NCBI GenBank assembly: GCA_027314645.1 | Contig: DAHVAL010000001.1 | Location: 1 to 64,000 of the forward strand | From: Nitrospirota bacterium | Lineage (GTDB): Bacteria > Nitrospirota > Leptospirillia > Leptospirillales > Leptospirillaceae | Reading direction: 5' to 3' | DNA length: 64,000 nucleotides | Shown: piece after piece, positions 36,912 through 45,813 of the stretch | Layout: every line of letters begins with the position of its first letter | How positions within the stretch are numbered: the stretch's first letter is position 1 | Translations under genes and position numbers: made by a program | The notes under the pieces: model-generated | The model's database searches: none | Told to the model about the DNA's origin: nothing | What the model saw: only the letters and a program-made list of their open reading frames with translations

Positions 36912-37283
36912 CTAGCCTTTTTCGGCCGCCATGAAGGCCTTGAAGCGTTCAAGTTCCACCAGGGAATCCCGAAATTCCTCAAGGTCGACCATGAAGGGCC
37001 GGATCTTTTCGATCTCCTCCATGAAGGTCTTGAACCGTTCCATCTCGGCCATGAGACTTTTCATCCGGTCTTGTTCGGAGATGAACAGGGTCCTGAACCG
37101 GTCCATCTCTGCCAGGAGGAGTTTGAATTTCTCCACTTCGCTCATGAAGGAGCGAAACCTTTCCATTTCCACCTGGAGAGCCTTGAAGCGGTCGAGGTGG
37201 GTCATCGAGGGTCGGATCTGTTCGACTTCCAGAATAAAAGCCCGGAATCGTTCGAGGGTCGAGGTGGTCTTGCCGGGTTCCAT
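36912..37283 (-). CDS. Decapeptide-repeat coiled-coil-like protein
   Basis: 123 residues; ATG at 37283 with AAAAAGGAGATCCTG, a strong ribosome-binding site. After nine residues almost the whole protein is a run of about eleven 10-residue units, consensus E-[MVLI]-[ED]-[KR]-[FI]-[KR]-x-[FL]-[ML]-x, for example EMERFRSFMS, EVEKFKLLLA, EMERFKTFME, EIEKIRPFMV; one unit has 11 residues. It ends AEKG. There is no signal peptide or membrane segment. It is convergent with the branching enzyme. No known family is recognised; an elongated helical or phasin-like role is possible but unproved. Confidence 0.75.
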   Translation of the reverse strand: MEPGKTTSTLERFRAFILEVEQIRPSMTHLDRFKALQVEMERFRSFMSEVEKFKLLLAEMDRFRTLFISEQDRMKSLMAEMERFKTFMEEIEKIRPFMVDLEEFRDSLVELERFKAFMAAEKG

Positions 37284-37543
37284 CAGGATCTCCTTTTTGA
37301 CGAATTGTTGATAAAAAAAAATGATCTTTTTGAATGTTTCCTGAAAAATATTTGTTTAAGGTTTTAATGTTAAAGGTTATTTTTTTGATCCAAAAAAATC
37401 CAATTTTATTCTCACATAAATAAGGATACACAAATATTTCGGAAAGTCCAACCGAAAGAAAACGTTTCTGGAGCAACCCTTCCTTCCGCGGTCAAATCGA
37501 ACCTCCGGAGAGAAGGGTTTGCTCTCCTCCGAAGGGCGGGGAA
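37284..37543. promoter_or_regulatory. AT-rich divergent intergenic region
   Basis: 260 bp between the divergent decapeptide-repeat gene (minus) and the DUF4384-like gene (plus). It is strikingly AT-rich against a GC-rich background. It contains inverted copies AAATATTTGT (about 37348) and ACAAATATTT (about 37432) and several A or T runs that could bend DNA or bind a nucleoid protein. Probable promoters face both ways, but no single -35/-10 pair is clearly best. Confidence 0.5.
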
Positions 37544-38644
37544 GTGATCGTGCTTGGCGGGAAGATTCTTGCGCGGGTGATCATGGCCGGATTACTTCTT
37601 TCGGGGTGCGCAACCTCCCCTCCTCCGGTCGTGACCCCTCCGAAAGCAGCGCCTCTTCCGCCCCCTCCGCCCGCGTCCCCTCCCGAGATTCCGAAGGGGG
37701 CCCCAGAGCCCCCTCCAAATCCTGCGAGGTCATCGTCCTCTACGCTCATATCGACCTGTAGGCGTGTTTCGGAGAGCGGGCCCGGGAAGCGGATCGAATT
37801 TATGGTGGAAAATAAGGCGGAAATGAAGGAGATCGCTCCATTGGGGAAGATCTATTCCTTGGCGGAGCGAAGAGCCGTCGCGGGAATCTATCGGTGCAGC
37901 GGGGTAGAACGATTCCAGTCTGGACTCTTTGATCGAACCGACCGACTTGCGGGGCTTAAGGAGAGTGAAGCCAGGATCGCCCGGGAAGTCCGGAGGGTTC
38001 TGGGAATTCGACTCACGTACCAAAGGATCGAGGAGCCGTGCGCCAAAACCGATGGGATCGTTCGATGCCGCGTCCTTCTGATGGGCACGATCGACATCGA
38101 CCCCCTCGAGAACCGATTCGAGGTGCTGTCCTGGGGAACCGGAAAATGGGGGGTTTACCAGGACAGGGAATCCATCCAGTTTCGGTTTACTCTGAAGCAT
38201 CCGGCGAAGGTCTATCTCTTTGATGTGGGGGAGAATGGACAGGCCGTTCTCCTTTTCCCGGGAACCCTCCCCGGAGGAAACGGAACTCCTCATCCGGCGG
38301 GATTTCCATTCGTTTTTCCGCCGGATGAGGCGCCCGGGGTGCACCTAGTTGCCGCTCGCCCGCGCAAGGGGAAGAGGGAGATCCGCTTTCTCTGGATTCT
38401 TGCCCTTGGTGGACAGAAATTTCTTGATGCGAAGGACTTCCGGTCCATGAAATCAGGGCCATTCGATCTTCCTCATGTTGAGAATTTCATGACATCGATT
38501 CTGCCCCGCTTTCGAAGGTCCATCGGAGAGGGGGCCTGGGGCCTGAGGGTCATTCCGTATGAAGTGGCCCCAGCCTCCTCTCTCCCTGGACCCCCTCCCG
38601 AACCTCCCAAAATGAGTGGACACCCTTCCCCGGGTTCCAAATAG
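37544..38644 (+). CDS. DUF4384-like lipoprotein
   Basis: 366 residues from a GTG with GGGCGGGGAA upstream. Signal peptide with lipobox LLSGC; then a Pro-rich linker (residues 28-60) likely to span the periplasm. The globular part ends with a domain resembling DUF4384: SIQFRFTLKHPAKVYLFDVG followed by FPFVFPPDEAPGVHLVA. That domain occurs in envelope-associated proteins with no settled function. Cysteines in STCRRVS, IYRCSG, EEPCAK and VRCRV could form disulfides. Transcribed divergently from the decapeptide-repeat gene. Confidence 0.7.
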   Translation: MIVLGGKILARVIMAGLLLSGCATSPPPVVTPPKAAPLPPPPPASPPEIPKGAPEPPPNPARSSSSTLISTCRRVSESGPGKRIEFMVENKAEMKEIAPLGKIYSLAERRAVAGIYRCSGVERFQSGLFDRTDRLAGLKESEARIAREVRRVLGIRLTYQRIEEPCAKTDGIVRCRVLLMGTIDIDPLENRFEVLSWGTGKWGVYQDRESIQFRFTLKHPAKVYLFDVGENGQAVLLFPGTLPGGNGTPHPAGFPFVFPPDEAPGVHLVAARPRKGKREIRFLWILALGGQKFLDAKDFRSMKSGPFDLPHVENFMTSILPRFRRSIGEGAWGLRVIPYEVAPASSLPGPPPEPPKMSGHPSPGSK

Positions 38645-38945
38645 GTGCGGGTTCCGATTAAAATATTGAAACTTCCCGATTTATTCCCCTTCTGGTCTGG
38701 ACATCGGGGGGAGGGTATGCTATATTCCTCCTCCAAGCTTCCCTAGGTTTTGTGAGTGCCTTATTATCCCCATGAGAAAATATTGAGATGTCTAAAACAT
38801 TAAATGTGCGATGGTTTCCTTATGTCTTTTGGAGTCAAAGAATTCTCTGAGGAGCGGCCATAAGGAGTAACCCAAAGGGGAATCCGGCGGGACCGGTTTC
38901 AAAACAGTCATCATTTTTCATAGATTATGAAAGCTTTCATGGTGC
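38645..38945. other. Intergenic region before the efflux genes
   Basis: 301 bp without a gene. It includes GTATGCTATATTCC near 38715, a possible -10 region (CTGGAC / 18 bp / TATATT), and at its 3' end the first two of the three tandem palindromes described separately. Confidence 0.45.
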
Positions 38946-38970
38946 ATGAAACATTTCATAGACTATGAAA
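38916..38970 (+). promoter_or_regulatory. Three tandem 17-bp palindromes, period 19 bp (operator array)
   Basis: TTTCATAGATTATGAAA (38916-38932), TTTCATGGTGCATGAAA (38935-38951) and TTTCATAGACTATGAAA (38954-38970), each separated by 2 bp. Arms are perfect inverted repeats (7, 6 and 7 bp). A half-site TTTCA occurs one period upstream at 38897. The array overlaps the proposed ATG of the efflux adaptor (38946), as expected for a repressor that blocks transcription or translation. No regulator gene is adjacent. Confidence 0.75.
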
Positions 38971-40067
38971 GCATTCGAAAGTTGGCGGTGAAACTAAATC
39001 TTTCCAGGAACAATATTCTTCTCATTTTTATTTCCGTTGTCTTGTTCGTGGCGGGAATTTTTTTCGGTTTCCAGCTTAAATCCCCCAAGGTCTCCGACAC
39101 ACCTTCAGAAAATGCGTCTCTTCCCTTTAATCCGAAACGATTCCGGATCGGCCATGTCAAATATCGCCATTTCGAACTCTGGACCTCCATTCCGGGAGTG
39201 ATTCACGGCTTTCGAAAAGTGGTGGTCTATGGCCATGTTCCCGGGTATCTCAAATTCTTAAACGTCGACAAGGGAGACTGGGTCAAGAGAGGGCAGGTTC
39301 TGGGGTATATCTACGATCCCGAGCTCTACCAGAGCTGGCAGCGCGCCCTGGCGATGGCGGCCATCGCCCACATCACCTTTCTCCGGAAATATCGCGTCTG
39401 GGAAGGGGACCATCGGGTCATCTCCCTGCAACGGGTCCAGATGGCGGAAGCCATCTGGAAGGAGCGGGAAGCCCAGGCCCGTTATTATCGGTCTCTTGTC
39501 CGGTACAAAACGATCGTCGCCCCCTTTTCGGGAGTCATCACCCATCGCTACGTCGATCCCTGGAATCTCGTCTCCAGCGGGACGGGTGGAACCTCCTTCG
39601 CCCTTCCCATCGTCAAGATCGAGGATGCCGATGAAATGCGGCTCTATGTGGGAGTTCCGGACCGCTACGTCCGGTACGTGAAGCGGGGTCTTTCCGTCGA
39701 GCTTCGCGTCCAGGGCCTTCCTGGGCAAGTCTTCAAGGCCCATGTGACGCGCTTCGCCTTTCGTCTTAATCCCGAGACCCGGACAATGCGAACCGAGATC
39801 GATATTGAGAACCCGAAGCATCTCCTTCAGCCGGGGATGTTCGTCGACACTCGGATCCGCCTTCATGTCTATCCCCACGTCCTGTCGGTCCATCACATGG
39901 CGGTGGTGGAGGAGCGGCACGGGAATTTCATCAAGATTCTCCGGGATGGGAAGGTCATCAAGAGTCCCGTCCTGGTCGGGATTCGAAACGGAGACTATAC
40001 AGAAATACTTCAAGGTCTCAATGGATCCGAAACTGTCCTTGTGAAGCTCCACAAGACCATATTCTGA
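38946..40067 (+). CDS. RND/HlyD-type periplasmic adaptor 1
   Basis: 373 residues; N-terminal anchor helix (ILLIFISVVLFVAGIFFGF). Adaptor signatures: GHVPGYLKFLNVDKGDWVKR (biotinyl-lipoyl strand), coiled hairpin around residues 125-190, YKTIVAPFSGVITHRYVDPW, and the membrane-proximal ETRTMRTEIDIENP. It links an inner-membrane RND pump to a TolC channel. The ATG at 38946 has no clear ribosome-binding site and lies in the operator array; a GTG at 38988 would place the array wholly upstream and is a real alternative. Paralogue of the adaptor at 44523. Confidence 0.9.
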   Translation: MKHFIDYESIRKLAVKLNLSRNNILLIFISVVLFVAGIFFGFQLKSPKVSDTPSENASLPFNPKRFRIGHVKYRHFELWTSIPGVIHGFRKVVVYGHVPGYLKFLNVDKGDWVKRGQVLGYIYDPELYQSWQRALAMAAIAHITFLRKYRVWEGDHRVISLQRVQMAEAIWKEREAQARYYRSLVRYKTIVAPFSGVITHRYVDPWNLVSSGTGGTSFALPIVKIEDADEMRLYVGVPDRYVRYVKRGLSVELRVQGLPGQVFKAHVTRFAFRLNPETRTMRTEIDIENPKHLLQPGMFVDTRIRLHVYPHVLSVHHMAVVEERHGNFIKILRDGKVIKSPVLVGIRNGDYTEILQGLNGSETVLVKLHKTIF

Positions 40068-40120
40068 GAACAGAGTTCCGTTTATCGCCGAACCGTCAAT
40101 GGAATTAAGGGAGCGCGGTC

Positions 40121-43100
40121 ATGTTTTTAGTCAAGATGTCCCTCAAGAGCCCTTATTCGATCATCGCCATGGCGCTGGCCATCGTGCTTTTGGGCTCGGA
40201 GAGCCTCTCTTCCATGAACGTCTCCATCCTTCCGCGGATTCCCCTTCCGATCGTCGAGGTTCTCACCGTCTTCCCGGGGATGAACGTCTACAACACCGAA
40301 ATGGACATCACCGAGCAGATGGAGCGCATCATCCTCCAGGCGCCCTATATCCGGTCGATCAAGTCGGAAAGCCTGGTGGGCATCAGCATGATCCAGATCC
40401 GCTTCCGGTCGACCTATTCGCTCTCCGCCGGGGTGTCGATGGTGACCTCGCTCGTGTATTCGTCCATGAAATACCTTCCTCCGGGGATTTTTCCTCCCAT
40501 CATCATCCCCTTCGGGGTTTCGGCCATTCCGATCGCCGACCTGGTGCTCTCCTCGAAGGAACTGACCCAGATGCAGATGTTCGACATCGGATACTTCAAT
40601 GTCCGGTCGCAGATGGGAACCATTCAGGGGGTGGCGGCCCCGCCCGTGTTCGGAGGACTCTCGCGCCAGATCCAGGTCTTTACGAACAACACTGCCCTTC
40701 TGGCGCGCGGCCTCACCATCTGGGACGTGGTGAACGCCTTGAATCGCCAAAACATCATCTGGCCGGCGGGGTTCGCCAAGATCGGGGATATGAGCTACAA
40801 CGTCTTCGTCAATGCGCTTTTGGGGCCCGTGCCGACGATCGGGGATGTGCCGGTCAAGGTCGAGAACGGCCAGCCGGTCTTCATCAAGGACATTGGAACG
40901 GCCAAGGACTCCTACCGTATCCAGACCAACCCCGTCCGTGTCGACGGAAGAAAATCGGTCTACATCCCGATCTTAAAGCAGGAAGGGGCCAACACCGTGA
41001 AGGTGATCGACGCGACCCAGACGGCGATCAAGACCTTCTACGGGCTTCCCAAGAGTCTTGACATCTCGCTGATCTTCGACCAGTCGGTCTACATCCGGGA
41101 TTCGGTGGCGTCGCTCGAGCGGGAGGGGATCATCGGCATCATCCTGACGGCCTTGATGATCCTGATCTTTTTGGGAAATATCCGGTCGACCCTGATCATC
41201 TCCACCTCCATCCCCCTGTCTCTTTTGGTGGGGTTCGTCATGCTGAACGCCACCGGCCAGACGATCAACATCATGACCCTGGGGGGCCTGGCCTTGGCCA
41301 TTGGACGTCTGGTGGACGACGCGATCGTGGTGCTCGAGAACACCAACCGGCATCTTGAAATGGGGAAGGAGCCGTCCCAGGCCGCTCTTGACGGGGCGGG
41401 GGAAGTGGCCATGCCGGTCATGGCCTCGACGATCGCCACCATGATCGTGTTCTCGCCGGTGCTCTTCCTTCTGGGAAAAGGGAAATACCTCTTTACCCCC
41501 TTGGCCGCCGCCGTCGCCTATTCGATGATGGCCTCCTACTTCGTCTCCATGACCCTGGTGCCGGTCCTGTCCGCCTGGTTCCTAAAGTCCGAGTCGGCAT
41601 ACCGCCAGAGCCGTTCCCTGTTCCGGAGGGGGGTCGAAAAATTCAACGAATCCTTCAACCGGTTCAAGAACCTCTACCGGGACTATCTAAAGATCGCGCT
41701 TCGCCACCGGGGTCCGGTCTCCCTCATGATCCTTCTCGCCTTCATCGGATCGTTTTTCCTGTTTTCCCGCATCGGGTCGGAGTATTTCCCTCCCGACGAC
41801 ACGGGGGCCTTCATCATCCAGATGCGCCTTCCCATCGGAAGCCGGATCGAAAAGACCGACGGAATCAGCGCCCAGGTCGACGCGGCGATCCGGCGGATCA
41901 TCCCCCAGAAGGACATCGTCCATGTCGTGATCAACGAGGGGGTTCGGCCGGGATGGGACGCCATGTACACCACCAACCTGTGGAGCCACATGGCCCTCAT
42001 CCTGGTCCAGCTCGTCCCGTCGAATGAGCGAAAGCGCTCGATGTGGGAGTTTGAGCATGAGCTCAGGCCGTATCTGAACGCCCATTTTCCGAATGTGGAG
42101 TTCTACTTCGAGTCCTCGTCCATCATCACCCAGATTCTGGCGGGCTCGGGCGAAGCCCCGGTCGATATCCAGCTCCTCGGACCCTCGTACCGGAAGCTCG
42201 GCGAAATCGCGCACGACATCGTCAACCATATCCGCAAGATTCCCGGGACCACCGATGTCCGGGTCAAGCAGAACATCCATTACCCCTCGCTGTTCATCAA
42301 TGTCGACCGGAGCAAGGCCCAGTTCCTGGGGGTGACCGAGCTCGACGTGGAGCGAAACGTCATCACGAGCCTCGTGACCAATGTGGCGATCGGGGAAAAC
42401 TTCTGGGTGGACCAGACCACCGGAAACCCCTATTTCATCACGGCCCAGTATCCCGAGGACAAGATCAATTCGATGGACGCCCTGTCGAACATCCTGGTGC
42501 GCCAGCTCAAACAATCCGACTACTCCGAGTCGGGCGCCAAGAATCCCCCCATTTACCTCCGGGATATCGCCGACATTCGGAGGATTACGATTCCGCCGGC
42601 CATTTTCCACTACAACGTGGAGCGGGTGGCGGACGTTTTTGTCAACGTGACGAATGATCCGGGCGTCTCCTTAGGAGGCGTCGGGAGCCAGATCGACAAG
42701 TTCATGGCCCATTACCAATTTCCCGAGGGGTACAGCTGGCGGGAATCCGGAATGCTGGCGTCGATGCATCGCTCCTTCGGATCGATGGGGCTCGCGGTAC
42801 TCCTGGCCTTGGCCCTGGTCTATCTTGCCCTTGTGGCGCAGTTCCAGTCCTTTCTCGATCCCTTCATCATCATGCTGTCGGTGCCGTTTGGATTGATCGG
42901 GGTCTTTGCCATGCTCTACGCCACCAACACGGGGATCAACGTGGAGTCCCTGATCGGGGTGATCATGGACATCGGGATCGGGGTATCGAACTCGGTCCTT
43001 CTGGTGGAGTTCGCGATCCGCCTTCGGGGCCAGGGGGCCCCCCTCTATCGGTCGGTCGTGGAGGCCGGGGGCACCCGTCTTCGCCCGATCCTGATGACGG

Positions 43101-43306
43101 CGATCGGGACGGTCCTGGCGATGATCCCGACCGCCATCGGGATGGGGGTGGGATCCGGAGCGGAAGAGCCCCTGGCGCGCGCGGTGATCGGGGGATTGAT
43201 GGTCATGACCATCCTGACCCTTGTCCAGGTTCCGATCTTCTTCGTGATGTTCCATACTTGGGAAGACCAATGGAGGGCCTGGAGGGCCTCTCGGGCCTCC
43301 AGATAA
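40121..43306 (+). CDS. RND-family efflux permease
   Basis: 1061 residues, normal for RND pumps. Twelve-helix layout with two large periplasmic loops. TM4 shows GRLVDDAIVVLENTNRH with the proton-relay Asp399-Asp400. The closest type is HAE1/CzcA-like with unknown substrate; CzcA-type metal-binding motifs are not evident. Start ATG at 40121, 53 bp after adaptor 1. A bidirectional terminator follows. The C-terminus has a short repeat (WRAWRASRASR). It uses proton-motive force, so in an acidophile it would have a steep gradient. Confidence 0.93.
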   Translation: MFLVKMSLKSPYSIIAMALAIVLLGSESLSSMNVSILPRIPLPIVEVLTVFPGMNVYNTEMDITEQMERIILQAPYIRSIKSESLVGISMIQIRFRSTYSLSAGVSMVTSLVYSSMKYLPPGIFPPIIIPFGVSAIPIADLVLSSKELTQMQMFDIGYFNVRSQMGTIQGVAAPPVFGGLSRQIQVFTNNTALLARGLTIWDVVNALNRQNIIWPAGFAKIGDMSYNVFVNALLGPVPTIGDVPVKVENGQPVFIKDIGTAKDSYRIQTNPVRVDGRKSVYIPILKQEGANTVKVIDATQTAIKTFYGLPKSLDISLIFDQSVYIRDSVASLEREGIIGIILTALMILIFLGNIRSTLIISTSIPLSLLVGFVMLNATGQTINIMTLGGLALAIGRLVDDAIVVLENTNRHLEMGKEPSQAALDGAGEVAMPVMASTIATMIVFSPVLFLLGKGKYLFTPLAAAVAYSMMASYFVSMTLVPVLSAWFLKSESAYRQSRSLFRRGVEKFNESFNRFKNLYRDYLKIALRHRGPVSLMILLAFIGSFFLFSRIGSEYFPPDDTGAFIIQMRLPIGSRIEKTDGISAQVDAAIRRIIPQKDIVHVVINEGVRPGWDAMYTTNLWSHMALILVQLVPSNERKRSMWEFEHELRPYLNAHFPNVEFYFESSSIITQILAGSGEAPVDIQLLGPSYRKLGEIAHDIVNHIRKIPGTTDVRVKQNIHYPSLFINVDRSKAQFLGVTELDVERNVITSLVTNVAIGENFWVDQTTGNPYFITAQYPEDKINSMDALSNILVRQLKQSDYSESGAKNPPIYLRDIADIRRITIPPAIFHYNVERVADVFVNVTNDPGVSLGGVGSQIDKFMAHYQFPEGYSWRESGMLASMHRSFGSMGLAVLLALALVYLALVAQFQSFLDPFIIMLSVPFGLIGVFAMLYATNTGINVESLIGVIMDIGIGVSNSVLLVEFAIRLRGQGAPLYRSVVEAGGTRLRPILMTAIGTVLAMIPTAIGMGVGSGAEEPLARAVIGGLMVMTILTLVQVPIFFVMFHTWEDQWRAWRASRASR

Positions 43307-43316
43307 CAGGAAGCCC

Positions 43317-43335
43317 CCCGCCAAAAGGGCGGGTT
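43317..43335. terminator. Bidirectional stem-loop terminator
   Basis: CCCGCC (43317-43322) pairs with GGCGGG (43328-43333) around AAAAG. It separates the convergent RND permease and ygfZ genes. T tracts are short on both sides. Confidence 0.5.
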
Positions 43336-43360
43336 AACAAGGGAGGGAACGCCGGCAGAC

Positions 43361-44374
43361 CTAGTCCGCCGAATAGAAGGGGAAGTCCGACACGTCGAAC
43401 TTCTGCCCCGCCCCGTCGATGAGGACGGTTCCGGAATCCCAGTGGTTCCGTTTGATGTAGCCCAAGCCCAGAGAGCACCCGGCGGCCTGGGAAAAGGCGA
43501 GACTGGTGAGGATTCCGGCGTCGGCGCCATCGACGGTGGAAAAGAGGTTGCGGGGACAGGAAAGGTCGGAAAGTGCGTCCTTCTGAGACCTCAATCCCAC
43601 GAGCTTCCGCGAGAGCTGCCCTTGGAACTTGAGCCGGGTCACAGGCTCCTGGCCCACATAGCAGCCCTTGTTGTAGGAAACCGCAAGGGAGTCGAGGCCG
43701 GCCTCGGCCGGAAAATGCCCTTCGTTCAATTCAGTCGGGGGAAGCGGAATTCCCTGTTCGAGGCGGTATGTCTCCAATCCGAGGGGGTCGAGGCGCATCC
43801 CTCCGGCGGAAAGGACGCGACGCTCAAGGGTTGCGGCGGCTTCTTCAAATTGATCCTTTGGAATCCACACGTCGATCCAGGGGCCGGCATCCCGTTCGTA
43901 GGCGAATCTGTGGGGCCGAAGAAACGCCAGCCCTCCGGAGGAAAGGGTCCTGAGCCCATCTCCTCCCGATTCGGCCGAGAAGAGAGGCATCGCCAGGGAA
44001 GGAGCTTCCAGGCCGACCAGGGTCAGGCTTCGGTAAGAGTCGGTGAGGGAGGTGATCGTCGCCCGGGTCCGGAAGAACAAGTATTTTTTGAGATGGGACA
44101 CGAAGTCCGCCTCAGAAGCCCCGGACGGCGAGAGGAGAAAATCCCCCGGGCGGGCGGCGATCCAGGAGTCGAAGAGGATGCGGGCTTTGGGATTGAGAAA
44201 AAATCCGTATTTGATGGTCCCTTCTTCCTGGGAGGCCACATCCTGGCTTAGAAGTCCCTGGAGGTAGCTGATCCGGTCCTCTCCGGAAATCGAGAGAAGT
44301 GGCCGGGAGGTGTCGGGGAAAAACAATCCGGCGTGCAGATGGGCCGGACGGGTATTGATCGGACCTGTCATCAT
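43361..44374 (-). CDS. ygfZ: YgfZ/GcvT-like folate-binding protein
   Basis: 337 residues. Start ATG at 44372-44374 with AAGGAG upstream; longer frames to 44410 or 44548 are possible but lack a better signal. The diagnostic K-G-C-Y-x-G-Q-E motif is present in SYNKGCYVGQEPVTRLK, with GEDRISYLQGLLSQDV near the N-terminus. YgfZ proteins use tetrahydrofolate to help maintain iron-sulfur enzymes. It is antisense to, and sits between, the two halves of the efflux system, so it is probably unrelated to efflux. Confidence 0.88.
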   Translation of the reverse strand: MMTGPINTRPAHLHAGLFFPDTSRPLLSISGEDRISYLQGLLSQDVASQEEGTIKYGFFLNPKARILFDSWIAARPGDFLLSPSGASEADFVSHLKKYLFFRTRATITSLTDSYRSLTLVGLEAPSLAMPLFSAESGGDGLRTLSSGGLAFLRPHRFAYERDAGPWIDVWIPKDQFEEAAATLERRVLSAGGMRLDPLGLETYRLEQGIPLPPTELNEGHFPAEAGLDSLAVSYNKGCYVGQEPVTRLKFQGQLSRKLVGLRSQKDALSDLSCPRNLFSTVDGADAGILTSLAFSQAAGCSLGLGYIKRNHWDSGTVLIDGAGQKFDVSDFPFYSAD

Positions 44375-44522
44375 CGGGTTCGGGCTCCTTCGGGCCGGAA
44401 AAAGGGCCATGGGCCCCCGGCGCAAGAATCGGGTTGAATGTTTTGCGTCATCTGCTGATATTAGGGAGAAAAATGGAATGGTGTCAATGAATAGCGAAAA
44501 ATGCGTTTGAAAGGGGATGCCG

Positions 44523-45755
44523 ATGAGTGAATCCGCCTCTTCACACAATCAGGAACCCGATTCCGGTCATTCGCCGGTCGAGGATCACGAATCCTTCCGT
44601 CCGGAATGGGTCAACGAGGTCGACCTTTTCGATATCCATCTCCCGCGCCTCGCCAGAAACATTGTTCTGACGATCTTTGCCGTATTGATCATCGGGCCTG
44701 TGCTCGTCTTCTCCTACTACTGGGTCTTTCCCCCAACGCCCCCGAAGATCCCTAAAGAGACGGTCCAGATCATTAAAATCCGGTTGCGGACCCTTCGCCA
44801 CAAGGTGACCGTTCCCGCCGGCATCGAGTCCTTCCGGAAGACGATTCTCTATGCCCACGTTCCCGGATATCTCAAGTTCCTGAACGTGGACAAGGGGGAT
44901 TATGTCCACAAGGGGCAGGTCCTGGCCTATATCCAGGACCCTGAACTCTACCAGACCTATCAGCGGACAGTGGCCCGGGTCCGGATCGCCGACCTGACCT
45001 ATCACAGGATCAAGCATGTATGGCTCGATCATCCGGCCCTCATCTCCAAGGAACGGGTCCAGCAGAAATTGGCCTCCTATCTCAAGTCCGTCGCCGAAAT
45101 GCGCCATGAGGAGGCGCTGATCGCTTATAAGACGATCGCCGCCCCCTTCGATGGAATGATCACCCAGCGGTTCGTCGATCCGGGAAAGCTTCTCTCGGAG
45201 GGAACCAACGCCACGACGACGGCCCAGCCTATCGTGACGATCGAGCAGATCGACTTCCTCCGTGCCTTCGTCTGGGTTCCGGCCGACGTGGCCCCGATCA
45301 TCAAGAGAGGGCAGAAGGTGGAGGTCCACTTTTCGGGCCTTCCCGGAAAAACATTCTGGGGACGGGTTGCCAGGTACGATTTTGCCGAAGACCAAAAGAC
45401 CCGGACCATGCGGACCGAGGTGGACCTGGACAATCCGGGATTTGAAATCCATCCCGGCATGTACGGAAAATTCACCTTTTATCTTGAAGAATTCAAGGAT
45501 GCCGTGGTGATTCCGGGAATGGCGATCATGGCGCGGCGGGACAAACCCTATTCGGTCATGACGGTCAAGGACGGGAAAGCCCATGAGGTTCCAGTGACCC
45601 TGGGGATCGACAACGCCAAGTGGGTTCAGGTTCTGACCGGCCTGTCGGCCGGGGATCAGCTTGTTTTAGCCGGCAAGTGGCATGTCCACTCGGGTGAGCC
45701 TGTCAATGTCGTTCCCTTTAAGCCCGTGCCGTTCCGACCGGCCACCCAGCTCTAA
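44523..45755 (+). CDS. RND/HlyD-type periplasmic adaptor 2
   Basis: 410 residues from the ATG at 44523 (AAAGGGG 7 nt upstream; an ATG at 44517 is too close). It has a long acidic cytosolic N-terminus, one anchor helix (IVLTIFAVLIIGPVLVFSYY), then the adaptor fold with AHVPGYLKFLNVDKGDYVHK, YKTIAAPFDGMITQRFVDPG and TRTMRTEVDLDNPG. Clearly paralogous to adaptor 1. No permease follows; a TolC gene does. It probably works with the RND permease upstream or one elsewhere. Confidence 0.9.
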   Translation: MSESASSHNQEPDSGHSPVEDHESFRPEWVNEVDLFDIHLPRLARNIVLTIFAVLIIGPVLVFSYYWVFPPTPPKIPKETVQIIKIRLRTLRHKVTVPAGIESFRKTILYAHVPGYLKFLNVDKGDYVHKGQVLAYIQDPELYQTYQRTVARVRIADLTYHRIKHVWLDHPALISKERVQQKLASYLKSVAEMRHEEALIAYKTIAAPFDGMITQRFVDPGKLLSEGTNATTTAQPIVTIEQIDFLRAFVWVPADVAPIIKRGQKVEVHFSGLPGKTFWGRVARYDFAEDQKTRTMRTEVDLDNPGFEIHPGMYGKFTFYLEEFKDAVVIPGMAIMARRDKPYSVMTVKDGKAHEVPVTLGIDNAKWVQVLTGLSAGDQLVLAGKWHVHSGEPVNVVPFKPVPFRPATQL

Positions 45756-45813
45756 TGAACCTTCGGAGACGGGTCCGCTCCGGTTCCGGAACATTTTGGA
45801 AGGATCGCAAACC

